Source of the DNA: Morganella morganii H1r
GTDB lineage: Bacteria > Pseudomonadota > Gammaproteobacteria > Enterobacterales > Enterobacteriaceae
Length of the DNA stretch: 64,000 bases
Assembly: GCF_000633515.1 (NCBI RefSeq)
Contig: NZ_AYMP01000017.1
Location: forward strand, 22,388 to 86,387
Direction of reading: 5' to 3'
The notes beneath the pieces are model-generated. The model did no database searches. It was not told the DNA's origin and worked only from the letters and a program-made list of their open reading frames with translations. The first letter of the stretch is position 1, and every line of letters starts with the position of its first letter. Made by a program: the position numbers and the translations under genes. Shown one piece after another: positions 45,233 to 53,087 of the stretch.

Positions 45233-45268
45233 AAAAGCCCGCTAACTCAATGAGTTGCGGGCTTTTTT
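45233..45268 (+). terminator. Terminator downstream of ssrA
   Basis: AAAAGCCCGC pairs with GCGGGCTTTTTT, with further inner pairing of AACTCA with TGAGTT. It is a typical rho-independent terminator 33 bases after ssrA. It lies on the island side of the junction. Confidence 0.88.
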
Positions 45269-45381
45269 ATGTCCTACGCTGTCCTATTTTATCCTACCCA
45301 AGCTAATTCCTTTAGGCCCATTGATAGGCCCAACGAAAAGAACTAACATCTTTGTTGGGCCTAAACGCATGGAGATTTTTC

Positions 45382-46623
45382 ATGGCAAGAAAAACTAAGC
45401 CATTAACCGATACCGAAATCAAAGCAGCTAAACCACAGGACAAGGACTATCAGCTGTATGATGGTGATGGACTCACACTGCTAATCAAATCTAGCGGAAG
45501 CAAGTTATGGCAATTCCGTTACTACCGTCCTTATACAAAACAAAGGACCAAACAAAGTTTTGGGGCCTACCCTGCTGTCACACTTTCAGATGCTAGAAAA
45601 CTTAGAGCAGAGTCTCGCTCATTACTGGCAAAAGATATTGACCCTCAAGAATATCAGAAAGATCAAATAAAAAACTCTCAAGAGGCTAAAACCAATACCT
45701 TTCAACTTGTCGCTGAACGTTGGTGGGAAGTGAAGAAGTCCACCGTAACCGAAGACTACGGTAATGATATTTGGCGCTCACTTGAACGAGATGTCTTTCC
45801 CGCTATAGGTGATATCAGCGTTACCGATATCAAAGCCCATATATTGGTTCAAGCAATACAGCCCGTTCAAGCTAGAGGTGCATTAGAAACCGTTCGCCGC
45901 CTTTGCCAGCGTATCAACGAAGTGATGATCTACGCTCAAAATACTGGCTTAATTGATGCCGTACCAAGTATCAACATTGGTAAAGCTTTTGAAAAACCCA
46001 AGAAAAAGAATATGCCAAGTATTCCCCCAGATCAGCTGCCAAAACTCATGCAGACAATGCGTACAGCTAGTATTAGCCTATCTACTCGATGCTTGTTTAT
46101 GTGGCAGCTGCTTACCATCTCTCGCCCTGCCGAAGCCGCTGAAGCTCGTTGGGACGAAATCAACTTTGAAACCAAGGAATGGAAGATACCCGCTGCTAGA
46201 ATGAAAATGAATCGCGAACATACCGTTCCGTTATCTGACGCTGCTTTAGCTATCTTAGAGCTAATGAAACCATTAAGTGGTAATCGTGAGTTTATCTTTC
46301 CTAGCCGTATCAAACCTACCCAGCCAATGAATAGCCAAACCGTCAATGCTGCACTAAAACGCGCTGGATTCGGAGGTGTACTTGTTTCACACGGTCTTCG
46401 CTCAATTGCGAGTACCGCTCTCAATGAGCAAGGCTTCCCACCAGATGTGATTGAAGCCGCCCTCGCCCACGTTGATAAAAATGAAGTTAGACGCGCCTAC
46501 AATCGTAGTGACTACCTAGAGCAAAGACGCCCTCTGATGCAATGGTGGGCTGATTTTATTGAGGAGGCAGATAAGGGAAGTATTATTGAAGGCGGGATAA
46601 GAGGGATATCGCTAGTCGGGTAA
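45382..46623 (+). CDS. Tyrosine-type integrase of the ssrA island
   Basis: A 413-residue P4-type integrase. The N-terminal DUF4102 arm-binding domain has LTDTEIKAAKPQDKDYQLYD and GDGLTLLIKSSGSKLWQFRY. The catalytic domain has the arginine in LLTISRPAEAAEARW, the histidine-arginine pair in SHGLRSIASTALNE, the second histidine in LAHVDKNEVRRAYNR and the tyrosine in RSDYLEQRR. It catalyses insertion and excision at ssrA. The ATG at 45382 follows GGAG and matches family starts; the upstream in-frame ATG is unlikely. E. coli CP4-57 IntA uses the same site. Confidence 0.95.
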   Translation: MARKTKPLTDTEIKAAKPQDKDYQLYDGDGLTLLIKSSGSKLWQFRYYRPYTKQRTKQSFGAYPAVTLSDARKLRAESRSLLAKDIDPQEYQKDQIKNSQEAKTNTFQLVAERWWEVKKSTVTEDYGNDIWRSLERDVFPAIGDISVTDIKAHILVQAIQPVQARGALETVRRLCQRINEVMIYAQNTGLIDAVPSINIGKAFEKPKKKNMPSIPPDQLPKLMQTMRTASISLSTRCLFMWQLLTISRPAEAAEARWDEINFETKEWKIPAARMKMNREHTVPLSDAALAILELMKPLSGNREFIFPSRIKPTQPMNSQTVNAALKRAGFGGVLVSHGLRSIASTALNEQGFPPDVIEAALAHVDKNEVRRAYNRSDYLEQRRPLMQWWADFIEEADKGSIIEGGIRGISLVG

Positions 46624-46942
46624 TTTGTGTACCAGCTCAAATCTGAGCTGGTACAACAACAACGCTGAGCTATACGCCATAAACATATCAGCTTTGTGCC
46701 AAATATAGCCACCCAAATGCCAAATTATTGGCGTTTAAATAATATCAATTATTATCTGGATACCACTGGCACTTGCTAAATAAATTAACCTGTATTAGTT
46801 ACGATCACAAATACTAAATGAACCCACAACTTATTGTAAGCTTTACGAAAGTAATGTAATGTTCCGTATATTAAATTAACAAAGACAGAAAAATCTGTGT
46901 TTCAATATGGATCATTCCGTCGAATAAGTGTTGAGTATCAAA
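46624..46942. other. Intergenic stretch after the integrase
   Basis: About 320 AT-rich bases. It holds an 11-base perfect stem-loop (46629-46654, arms GTACCAGCTCA / TGAGCTGGTAC) just after the integrase stop, and a small repeat GCCAA-ATTA-TTGGC at 46719-46732. The hairpin may terminate integrase transcription, though no T-run follows. No coding sequence was recognised. Confidence 0.5.
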
Positions 46943-48223
46943 ATGAGCCGTCCTACTTTTTTCATCTCCTCGACCATTTACGATTTCAGAGACCTGAGGT
47001 CCGCATTAAAGTATTGTCTCGAGGAGCAAGGGGCAACCGTCTTTGCATCTGAGTTCAACGACTTTCCTAAACCATTGGATCAGCATAGCTATGATGCATG
47101 TTTAACAGCCCTAAAAAAAGCCGACTATTTTATCCTTTTAATTGGCAGTCGTGTTGGTGGCTGGTTTGACGAAGCAAACAAAATTAGTATTACTCAAAAG
47201 GAATATCAGCTAGCGTACGAGCTTCATAAGCAAGGAAAAATGAAGATTCTTAGCTTTGTTAGGAGTGAAGTATGGCAATTCCGAGAGCAACGCAATGAGT
47301 TGAAAAAACTATTACAGGAAGAAGCTCTTGACATTACTGTTAGCCAGCGTTTACTTAATGCCCCGAACAAATTCGCTTCTGATGCACAAACACTTACTAA
47401 TTTTATCAATGAAGTTGGTCGAAACGCAGAAACGAAAAAAGCACTTAGGGACGGTTCCCCACTTCCTACGGGTAATTGGATACATACGTTTTCCAACTTT
47501 CGTGACATTTGGGATGTTGTTCAGTCTCAAGTTTTAACTGGACTACCCGTTGATAATCTTGCATTTAGGCGGCTCTTGGTTCGTGAATTGACAGAGATTC
47601 TTAAGTCGGGACTAGTAAAAATCAAAGAGGATGCTATATATTCCCCAATGAATACTGTTGTGAGATTTCATGAAGAGAATAACATTATATTTGAAGACAG
47701 TAAAAATCAGCGAACAGTGATTTCCAGTAAGCTCTGGCAAAGAATATCAATATTTGGTTTACACCTATTGAATGCTCGGTTTCAGAGTCAAATAGTCGCC
47801 CGAGCACTAGAGACAGATTATTTCCTGCATTTCGATCAGAATGTTAATGGTTTCGTCGAAACACCTATATATCAATCACTGTTTATGCTTCAGGCTGAAA
47901 TACGGTCCTTCAATCGAGCTAATACGACAGATGTACTATCGGTAATTATTGAGAATTCACCAGCTCGTAGGGGAAAAATGGGCGATACTATCGACATAGA
48001 AACAACTAAGCTCCTCATATTCCTCCATCTAATGGACCGATGGACAAACATTGTTCAGCTAAGCCAAGCTATTCTCTTGTATTTGCACGGTGGGCGCTTC
48101 GTGATGCCAAATCTTAGGCCTTGTTCCCCAATTGCAGATATGAATGAATCGATTGCAGCAGAATCTCTATCTGATGATGATATATCCAAATTCTTAGAGT
48201 TACAGTGCGTGGCGCCAAGCTAA
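46943..48223 (+). CDS. DUF4062-domain protein, candidate defence component
   Basis: A 426-residue cytoplasmic protein. Residues 1-95 are a DUF4062 domain (PTFFISSTIYDFRDLRSALK, CLEEQGATVFASEFNDFP, ADYFILLIGSRVGG), a Rossmann/TIR-like fold found in predicted signalling and defence proteins. The remaining 330 residues have no family that I recognise and no membrane segment. The ATG at 46943 is chosen because the domain begins immediately after it; a GTG five codons earlier is in frame. It is the first gene of a three-gene plus-strand series with two abortive-infection-type genes. NAD-cleaving activity, known for some TIR folds, is not shown here. Confidence 0.72.
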   Translation: MSRPTFFISSTIYDFRDLRSALKYCLEEQGATVFASEFNDFPKPLDQHSYDACLTALKKADYFILLIGSRVGGWFDEANKISITQKEYQLAYELHKQGKMKILSFVRSEVWQFREQRNELKKLLQEEALDITVSQRLLNAPNKFASDAQTLTNFINEVGRNAETKKALRDGSPLPTGNWIHTFSNFRDIWDVVQSQVLTGLPVDNLAFRRLLVRELTEILKSGLVKIKEDAIYSPMNTVVRFHEENNIIFEDSKNQRTVISSKLWQRISIFGLHLLNARFQSQIVARALETDYFLHFDQNVNGFVETPIYQSLFMLQAEIRSFNRANTTDVLSVIIENSPARRGKMGDTIDIETTKLLIFLHLMDRWTNIVQLSQAILLYLHGGRFVMPNLRPCSPIADMNESIAAESLSDDDISKFLELQCVAPS

Positions 48224-48323
48224 TCGTTGTGTAGGACATTTGACCTGCGGATCATTTTAGCTACAGTAAAAACAGACCACATATTAATACAGGCAAAATT
48301 AGATATTATGCATTGGAGGCAAG

Positions 48324-49115
48324 ATGATAGATGATAATACGAAAGTAATAGTCGAAAAGCTCGCAGTTCCGGTTTATGAAGATGCACTGAGCCCTTTTGC
48401 TAAAGAATTATCAAAGGGATTAGTCTCTATTGCTAGAATGGTAAACTCGGGAGTTTTCCTATTAGAAGATAGCGTTCATGCTGTGACAAATGTTTTGCGA
48501 ATGACAGCTCAGAATCTTGCATTATTACCACCCGAGCAAATTTCATTCAATCAACCAAGGGTCGCTCTTCAGGCTCTAGATGAAGCAAAATTTGCAATCA
48601 ATGAAGATGAAATACAGCGCCTATTTTCTAACCTAATATCGGCAAGCCTAGACAAGAAAACTTCAGGAATTGCTCACCCTGCATACATCGAAATAATCAA
48701 GCAGCTCCAGCCAGATGAAGCTCGGATCCTTCGATTTATGTTTAATAAAGAAAACCATAGAAAAGGCCATGCACCAACTATTGATATAGTCCAACAAGAT
48801 TCGGAAGGTAGTAACTTTAGTGTTAAATCAATAATATCGGAAGTAAACTTAATTTGTGAGGACGCTTGCTGTGCTACCCCCAAAAACTCCATTATGTATT
48901 TCTCCAACTTAAAACGGCTAGGTCTGTTAACACCAACATCAGGAACTTCTTTCTCAAAGGAAGAGCATGAAAGAATTTTCTTATCTGAGAAAACAAAAGA
49001 AATATGCAATCTTAATTCACATCTAGATAAAGTTTCTTATAACAGCGGGCAATATAGCTTTACAAGCTTTGGTCTAGGCTTTGTCAATTCATGTATCGGC
49101 AGACATAGTAATTAA
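48324..49115 (+). CDS. Abi-alpha (DUF4393) family protein
   Basis: A 263-residue protein that fits DUF4393/Abi-alpha. The N-terminal helical region reads VEKLAVPVYEDALSPFAKEL, then SKGLVSIARMVNSGVFLLED, followed by INEDEIQRLFSNLISASLDK with the conserved IQ-x-LF-x-N-LI pattern, then HPAYIEIIKQLQPDEARILR. The family is named for a role in abortive phage infection. TTGGAGG precedes the ATG. It follows the DUF4062 gene after 100 bases on the same strand. Confidence 0.78.
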   Translation: MIDDNTKVIVEKLAVPVYEDALSPFAKELSKGLVSIARMVNSGVFLLEDSVHAVTNVLRMTAQNLALLPPEQISFNQPRVALQALDEAKFAINEDEIQRLFSNLISASLDKKTSGIAHPAYIEIIKQLQPDEARILRFMFNKENHRKGHAPTIDIVQQDSEGSNFSVKSIISEVNLICEDACCATPKNSIMYFSNLKRLGLLTPTSGTSFSKEEHERIFLSEKTKEICNLNSHLDKVSYNSGQYSFTSFGLGFVNSCIGRHSN

Positions 49116-49334
49116 CAAGTTAATCGGCTGTATCTATTATTGCCCACTAACGTCCTTAATTCGACCAAACTAGCTACATCGTTATTACTTTCTAGTGTTA
49201 CGTGCCGAAAACAGGCTTTATTCGCAATAATTGGATGCTAGTGTGGATGAAAGAGATAATAGGCTATCATCAACAGACTGTTTTACGATTTGGTTCGTAA
49301 ATAACTATTCAAAATACCAGTTTAGAGAGGCTAA

Positions 49335-50153
49335 ATGGAACTTCCTATAACAGATTCAATTATAATTGCTATAGCAAAACTTGTAGATGATGCTCAAGTC
49401 GTATCCCGCCAACCTACTCATAACGATCTAGAAGTTCAATTTATAAGGGCTGGATTGATCACTGCTGACCCTAAAAATCAAGGATTAGCAGTTGGAAAAG
49501 CTAAAAGGGTAACAGCCGTTTTAAACTGGGCTATTGAATATGACCAAAAATCTGGTAGTAAATTGATTTCGTTACTATTGTCTCAAATTAAAGCTGTTGG
49601 TGGATTTCGAGAGTCATCACCAAATTTCGTTGGTTCAGAGCAAATACAAAATGCAATGGATGCGTTTAAATCGGAACATTATATTCTTTCTGAAAGTGGA
49701 GATGTTTCTGCGGTAATCTTAGATACTCTAAGTGGTAAAAATCTTACAGTTGCATTACTGTCATATGCAAATAGAGCTAAGAAAGGGGTTGAAGATGCAG
49801 CATTATTATCTGGTACAGGTAAAGACCTTTTAGAGGCGACAGCTAAACATGTAATTTATTCCAAATTTGGTGCAAATATTCCAGTTAAGACCAATTTCCC
49901 AACACTGTTTGGCCAAGCTTATGCGGCCCTACAAATGGCTACCCCCCATAATTCAAAAGCCGCTAATGAACCAGCAATAAAGGATTACGAACGTGCTTTA
50001 TTTGAACTTGCATTATCTATTAATAGGATTCGTAATAGAGAGGGGACAGGGCATGGTAGACTTTGCATTACATCATTATCTCAAAATGAATCGCTTAGTA
50101 TTATTCAATCTGTTGGGTTAATTTCTGAGTATATGTTGAATAAACTTAACTAA
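49335..50153 (+). CDS. Abortive infection C-terminal (Abi_C) family protein
   Basis: A 272-residue protein. The C-terminal third matches the Abi_C pattern: GKDLLEATAKHVIYSK at 162-176 and the conserved INRIRNREGTGHGR at 229-242 (arginine, asparagine, glycine, histidine-glycine). The N-terminal part (residues 1-150) is helical and unrecognised. AGAGAGG precedes the ATG. It is the third of three consecutive plus-strand genes with defence-type domains. Abi_C proteins are found in abortive infection systems; the mechanism is unknown. Confidence 0.75.
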   Translation: MELPITDSIIIAIAKLVDDAQVVSRQPTHNDLEVQFIRAGLITADPKNQGLAVGKAKRVTAVLNWAIEYDQKSGSKLISLLLSQIKAVGGFRESSPNFVGSEQIQNAMDAFKSEHYILSESGDVSAVILDTLSGKNLTVALLSYANRAKKGVEDAALLSGTGKDLLEATAKHVIYSKFGANIPVKTNFPTLFGQAYAALQMATPHNSKAANEPAIKDYERALFELALSINRIRNREGTGHGRLCITSLSQNESLSIIQSVGLISEYMLNKLN

Positions 50154-50311
50154 TATGATTCTTGTGAGCTTCTTAGATCTACTATCTCTATAGTATGCGT
50201 TATGAAAAAACAATTGGTTAACTTAAACTCATCGCTCAAACCAGACAGTCAGGTTTAGTTATGTTCTACCAACAAAGCCTGTCAATTCAAGTCTGAGCTA
50301 ACACCTCTTAA

Positions 50312-50986
50312 CTAAATCTGACTTGTTCCAAAGTTTCGATAGCCAGTATTGAATTCCTTGGTATTCACTTTAGCTAAGTACGCTATTCGTGATAAGAAAT
50401 AAAGGTAATTGTAATTACGATTCTGAGCATCGTGCCTATTAAATCTAAATGAATGGTTTTCATGAAATTCAGCTAGTGGTGTATGATAAGGAAACTCAAG
50501 TCCTAATGCACTACACCATGCCTTCTGAATCCTTATAGCCATGTTATTAGCATCACTATTTGTATAATCACCTAAGTATCGATAAGCTTCGCCATTGAAC
50601 AACAAAGCTACGTGATAGTGATAATGTTCACTTTCCTTGCGCTCCTTTGCCCAAATGTAGGCTGGTAGCGTCGGCTCACCAGCTCTACCTGAACGTTTAT
50701 GGTCTGCACGAAGCTGACTTTTCAATGACTCTATAAACCGAGTAATCGCTTTTTCATCTACTCGCTGGAAACATAAAGGTAAATCGGGTTCATCTTGAAC
50801 ATGGTCTTGTGCAAACCTTAGATCTGTACGAATAGCGAATATTCGGTTATGTTTTTTTAAACTTTCATATATCACTGCTAACGATTTACATAAGATAGCA
50901 CCATCAATTTCAGAGCCATATTTATTACTAGCTTCTAAAATCAGATTATTTAATTCAGTTTTAGTTAATTCATATAATGGCATCAT
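50312..50986 (-). CDS. Inovirus Gp2 / YfjJ-YagK-like protein
   Basis: A 224-residue protein similar to E. coli YfjJ and YagK (inovirus-type Gp2). The key segment is SEHYHYHVALLFNGEAYRYL, with clustered histidines like those in HUH endonucleases, then IQKAWCSALGL and a tyrosine-rich tail (NRNYNYLYFLSRIAYLAK). It may act in replication initiation of the element. Two adjacent ATG codons (50986, 50983) follow GGTGGAG. It is the third gene after alpA and the DUF3987 gene, all on the minus strand, as in CP4-57 (alpA, yfjI, yfjJ). Confidence 0.8.
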   Translation of the reverse strand: MMPLYELTKTELNNLILEASNKYGSEIDGAILCKSLAVIYESLKKHNRIFAIRTDLRFAQDHVQDEPDLPLCFQRVDEKAITRFIESLKSQLRADHKRSGRAGEPTLPAYIWAKERKESEHYHYHVALLFNGEAYRYLGDYTNSDANNMAIRIQKAWCSALGLEFPYHTPLAEFHENHSFRFNRHDAQNRNYNYLYFLSRIAYLAKVNTKEFNTGYRNFGTSQI

Positions 50987-51235
50987 AATATCTCCACCAA
51001 TATCAATCTCGTATAACCCAATAACAGGTAATTCAAAAATTACTCATGCGTATAACTTACAGCTCTATTAAGAGTTATAATTAATTGATCTTGTTATAAT
51101 TTAAATATGTAATGTATATTACATATACCAGTGTGAATAAATAATAAACTTACATAGCAATATTGCTTAAAGTCGCTATACGCCTAGGCTCCAATAAAAT
51201 ATTACTAAATGAAAATGTCTAAAATTACTCTGAAG

Positions 51236-52735
51236 TTATATCAATCTTTTTAACTTACTCAATCCAAAGCCTGCATATTGTTCTATAGGTAAATTAATTC
51301 TTTTTGCAAGCTCCATTGCTTCCATTTTTGCCCCTATAAATCTGATGTAGCTTTTCCCATCAAACTCAAATTGTTGAATCATATCGTTATCTTCAAGCTT
51401 TTTTAAAGCAGGTATTAAACGATCCGAACGTCTAAGACAAAATGGCCCTTTTTTAATAATATCATTTCGCCTAAAATCATAAGATTTATTGCCCACTAAA
51501 TGTTCCTCTAGCCATAACACCAATTTTTCTGTATCGCTAAGCTCCCTAAAATAATCTACTTTTTCAATAAAGTGATTAAGATACCACTCAGTAATATGTA
51601 AAGCAGATACTAATACTTCCTTAGTCACTATTGTTGAATTCGGTGTTATAAATATTTGCATCACTGCGGCTATTCTTGATGCATGCTCCATAAACCGTGC
51701 GGCATAATCATCATATGAGTATAATTCCCCTCCTTTTTCCATCGCTTTTAGTATCTTTTTTTGATTTTCATCCCATATTTCTTGAGCTTCTGGTTCAAAA
51801 GTAATACAGATACGCTCTTCCTTTCGTTCTCTACGCTCAATTCCTGCTTTTAAATGTTTAACTAAAATGAATGAAAAGTCATTGAATACTAATTCATCCG
51901 GCTGAGCTAGAACACTGATATCTGCTAAATATGGAATGTTATCTAAATCAACTAATAAGCAGCGAGGTAAAAAGCCTGACGCCCGAGTTTTTTGTCCTTT
52001 AGCATCTAAATACTTGTCAAATAACATTGGTTGTAGCAATAGCACTATTCCAAAGCGAGCATCTTTAATTGTGAAACCGTCGCTAGATGCCCTAGTGACG
52101 TTTTTTGTCTCTCCACACCAAAGTGCATTTAACAGGGGTGTTTTTCGAAATAAACTTCCATCAAACAATTCCCCTGCCTCATCTGACATAAGCATCACTA
52201 CTGGATATCCCAAACCTAATTCCTTTGCAAGCCCTTCACTCGTTGTATCGTTAATTATTAATCGTTTTCTAACTGGTTTTACTGGTCTTTTTGAGATGTG
52301 TTTATCCAATTCATTTTCAGCTGTATTAGCATCATCCCCTAACTTCAAGGCTGTTTGGTATTTTTTCTGGTATACACTAAGAGCACTTTCCCAGATCATA
52401 TTCTCACGTTCATAGATGGCTTTTTCAGCATCAAACTCTTCCACTAATTTTTTATCTATTTGCCCTAACTCTTTCGTCAACAAGCGGTATACTGTTGTTT
52501 TTCTCATTCCAGACCTAGCAAGTACGATGCTAAAGATAGATACTGGATGCTGTATCCCACCTTTATATTTGACATCGAACAAATCCTGACAGGACTGAGC
52601 CATAACGCCCAACATTGTAGGAAAAATAACCTCAGCTACTGCGCCTGTTTTAGCATGGATCTCTACGATCAAATCTTGAAAATATTTTGGTAATACATCT
52701 AGCTTGAAGCACAGTTCTTTTTTTTGTTTAGACAT
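51236..52735 (-). CDS. YfjI-like DUF3987 protein
   Basis: A 499-residue protein of the DUF3987 family found in satellites and islands (E. coli YfjI), thought to be a helicase-like ATPase used in element replication. The Walker-A position reads VLARSGMRKTTVYRLL, where the usual second glycine is replaced by arginine. The probable Walker-B is VVMLMSDEAGELFDG. A short C-terminal winged-helix-like region follows (FRRNDIIKKGPFCLRRSDRL). The ATG at 52735 follows AAAGGG; a longer reading would overlap alpA. The altered Walker-A suggests weak or altered nucleotide use. Confidence 0.82.
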   Translation of the reverse strand: MSKQKKELCFKLDVLPKYFQDLIVEIHAKTGAVAEVIFPTMLGVMAQSCQDLFDVKYKGGIQHPVSIFSIVLARSGMRKTTVYRLLTKELGQIDKKLVEEFDAEKAIYERENMIWESALSVYQKKYQTALKLGDDANTAENELDKHISKRPVKPVRKRLIINDTTSEGLAKELGLGYPVVMLMSDEAGELFDGSLFRKTPLLNALWCGETKNVTRASSDGFTIKDARFGIVLLLQPMLFDKYLDAKGQKTRASGFLPRCLLVDLDNIPYLADISVLAQPDELVFNDFSFILVKHLKAGIERRERKEERICITFEPEAQEIWDENQKKILKAMEKGGELYSYDDYAARFMEHASRIAAVMQIFITPNSTIVTKEVLVSALHITEWYLNHFIEKVDYFRELSDTEKLVLWLEEHLVGNKSYDFRRNDIIKKGPFCLRRSDRLIPALKKLEDNDMIQQFEFDGKSYIRFIGAKMEAMELAKRINLPIEQYAGFGLSKLKRLI

Positions 52736-52758
52736 TTCATAACCCTTTATTAATTTAA

Positions 52759-52989
52759 CTAAGCAATTCGTGAAACTAACCATTTTTCAATAGATGCATA
52801 CTGCCATCCCACCGATGCCGCACCAAGCTTGATAGGCTTAGGAAAATCTTGATCGTAGTATTTCGACCGAGGATTAAGCTTTTCATAGATACTTGATCTG
52901 GATATGCCAAGCATTACCGTTAACTCTGTCATTCGCAGGATACGTATAGGTGAGTTTGATTGATTTACATTTACTTTTGGATTCAACAT
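52759..52989 (-). CDS. AlpA-family excisionase/regulator
   Basis: A 76-residue helix-turn-helix protein of the AlpA family (RILRMTELTVMLGISRSSIY, then DFPKPIKLGAASVGWQYASI and EKWLVSRI). In E. coli CP4-57, AlpA activates intA and excision of the element. The ATG at 52989 has GGAG at 8 bases; a GTG four codons earlier is in frame. It leads the minus-strand replication-type operon and is divergent from the large orphan gene. Confidence 0.88.
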   Translation of the reverse strand: MLNPKVNVNQSNSPIRILRMTELTVMLGISRSSIYEKLNPRSKYYDQDFPKPIKLGAASVGWQYASIEKWLVSRIA

Positions 52990-53087
52990 TTCGTTCTCCA
53001 CTGTTCAACGCTATTAAGTGTTTCTAATCTGCCATATCATCTGGCAGTATGTATCCGTAAAAAATTGGAAACCAACTGGAGGGGGCC

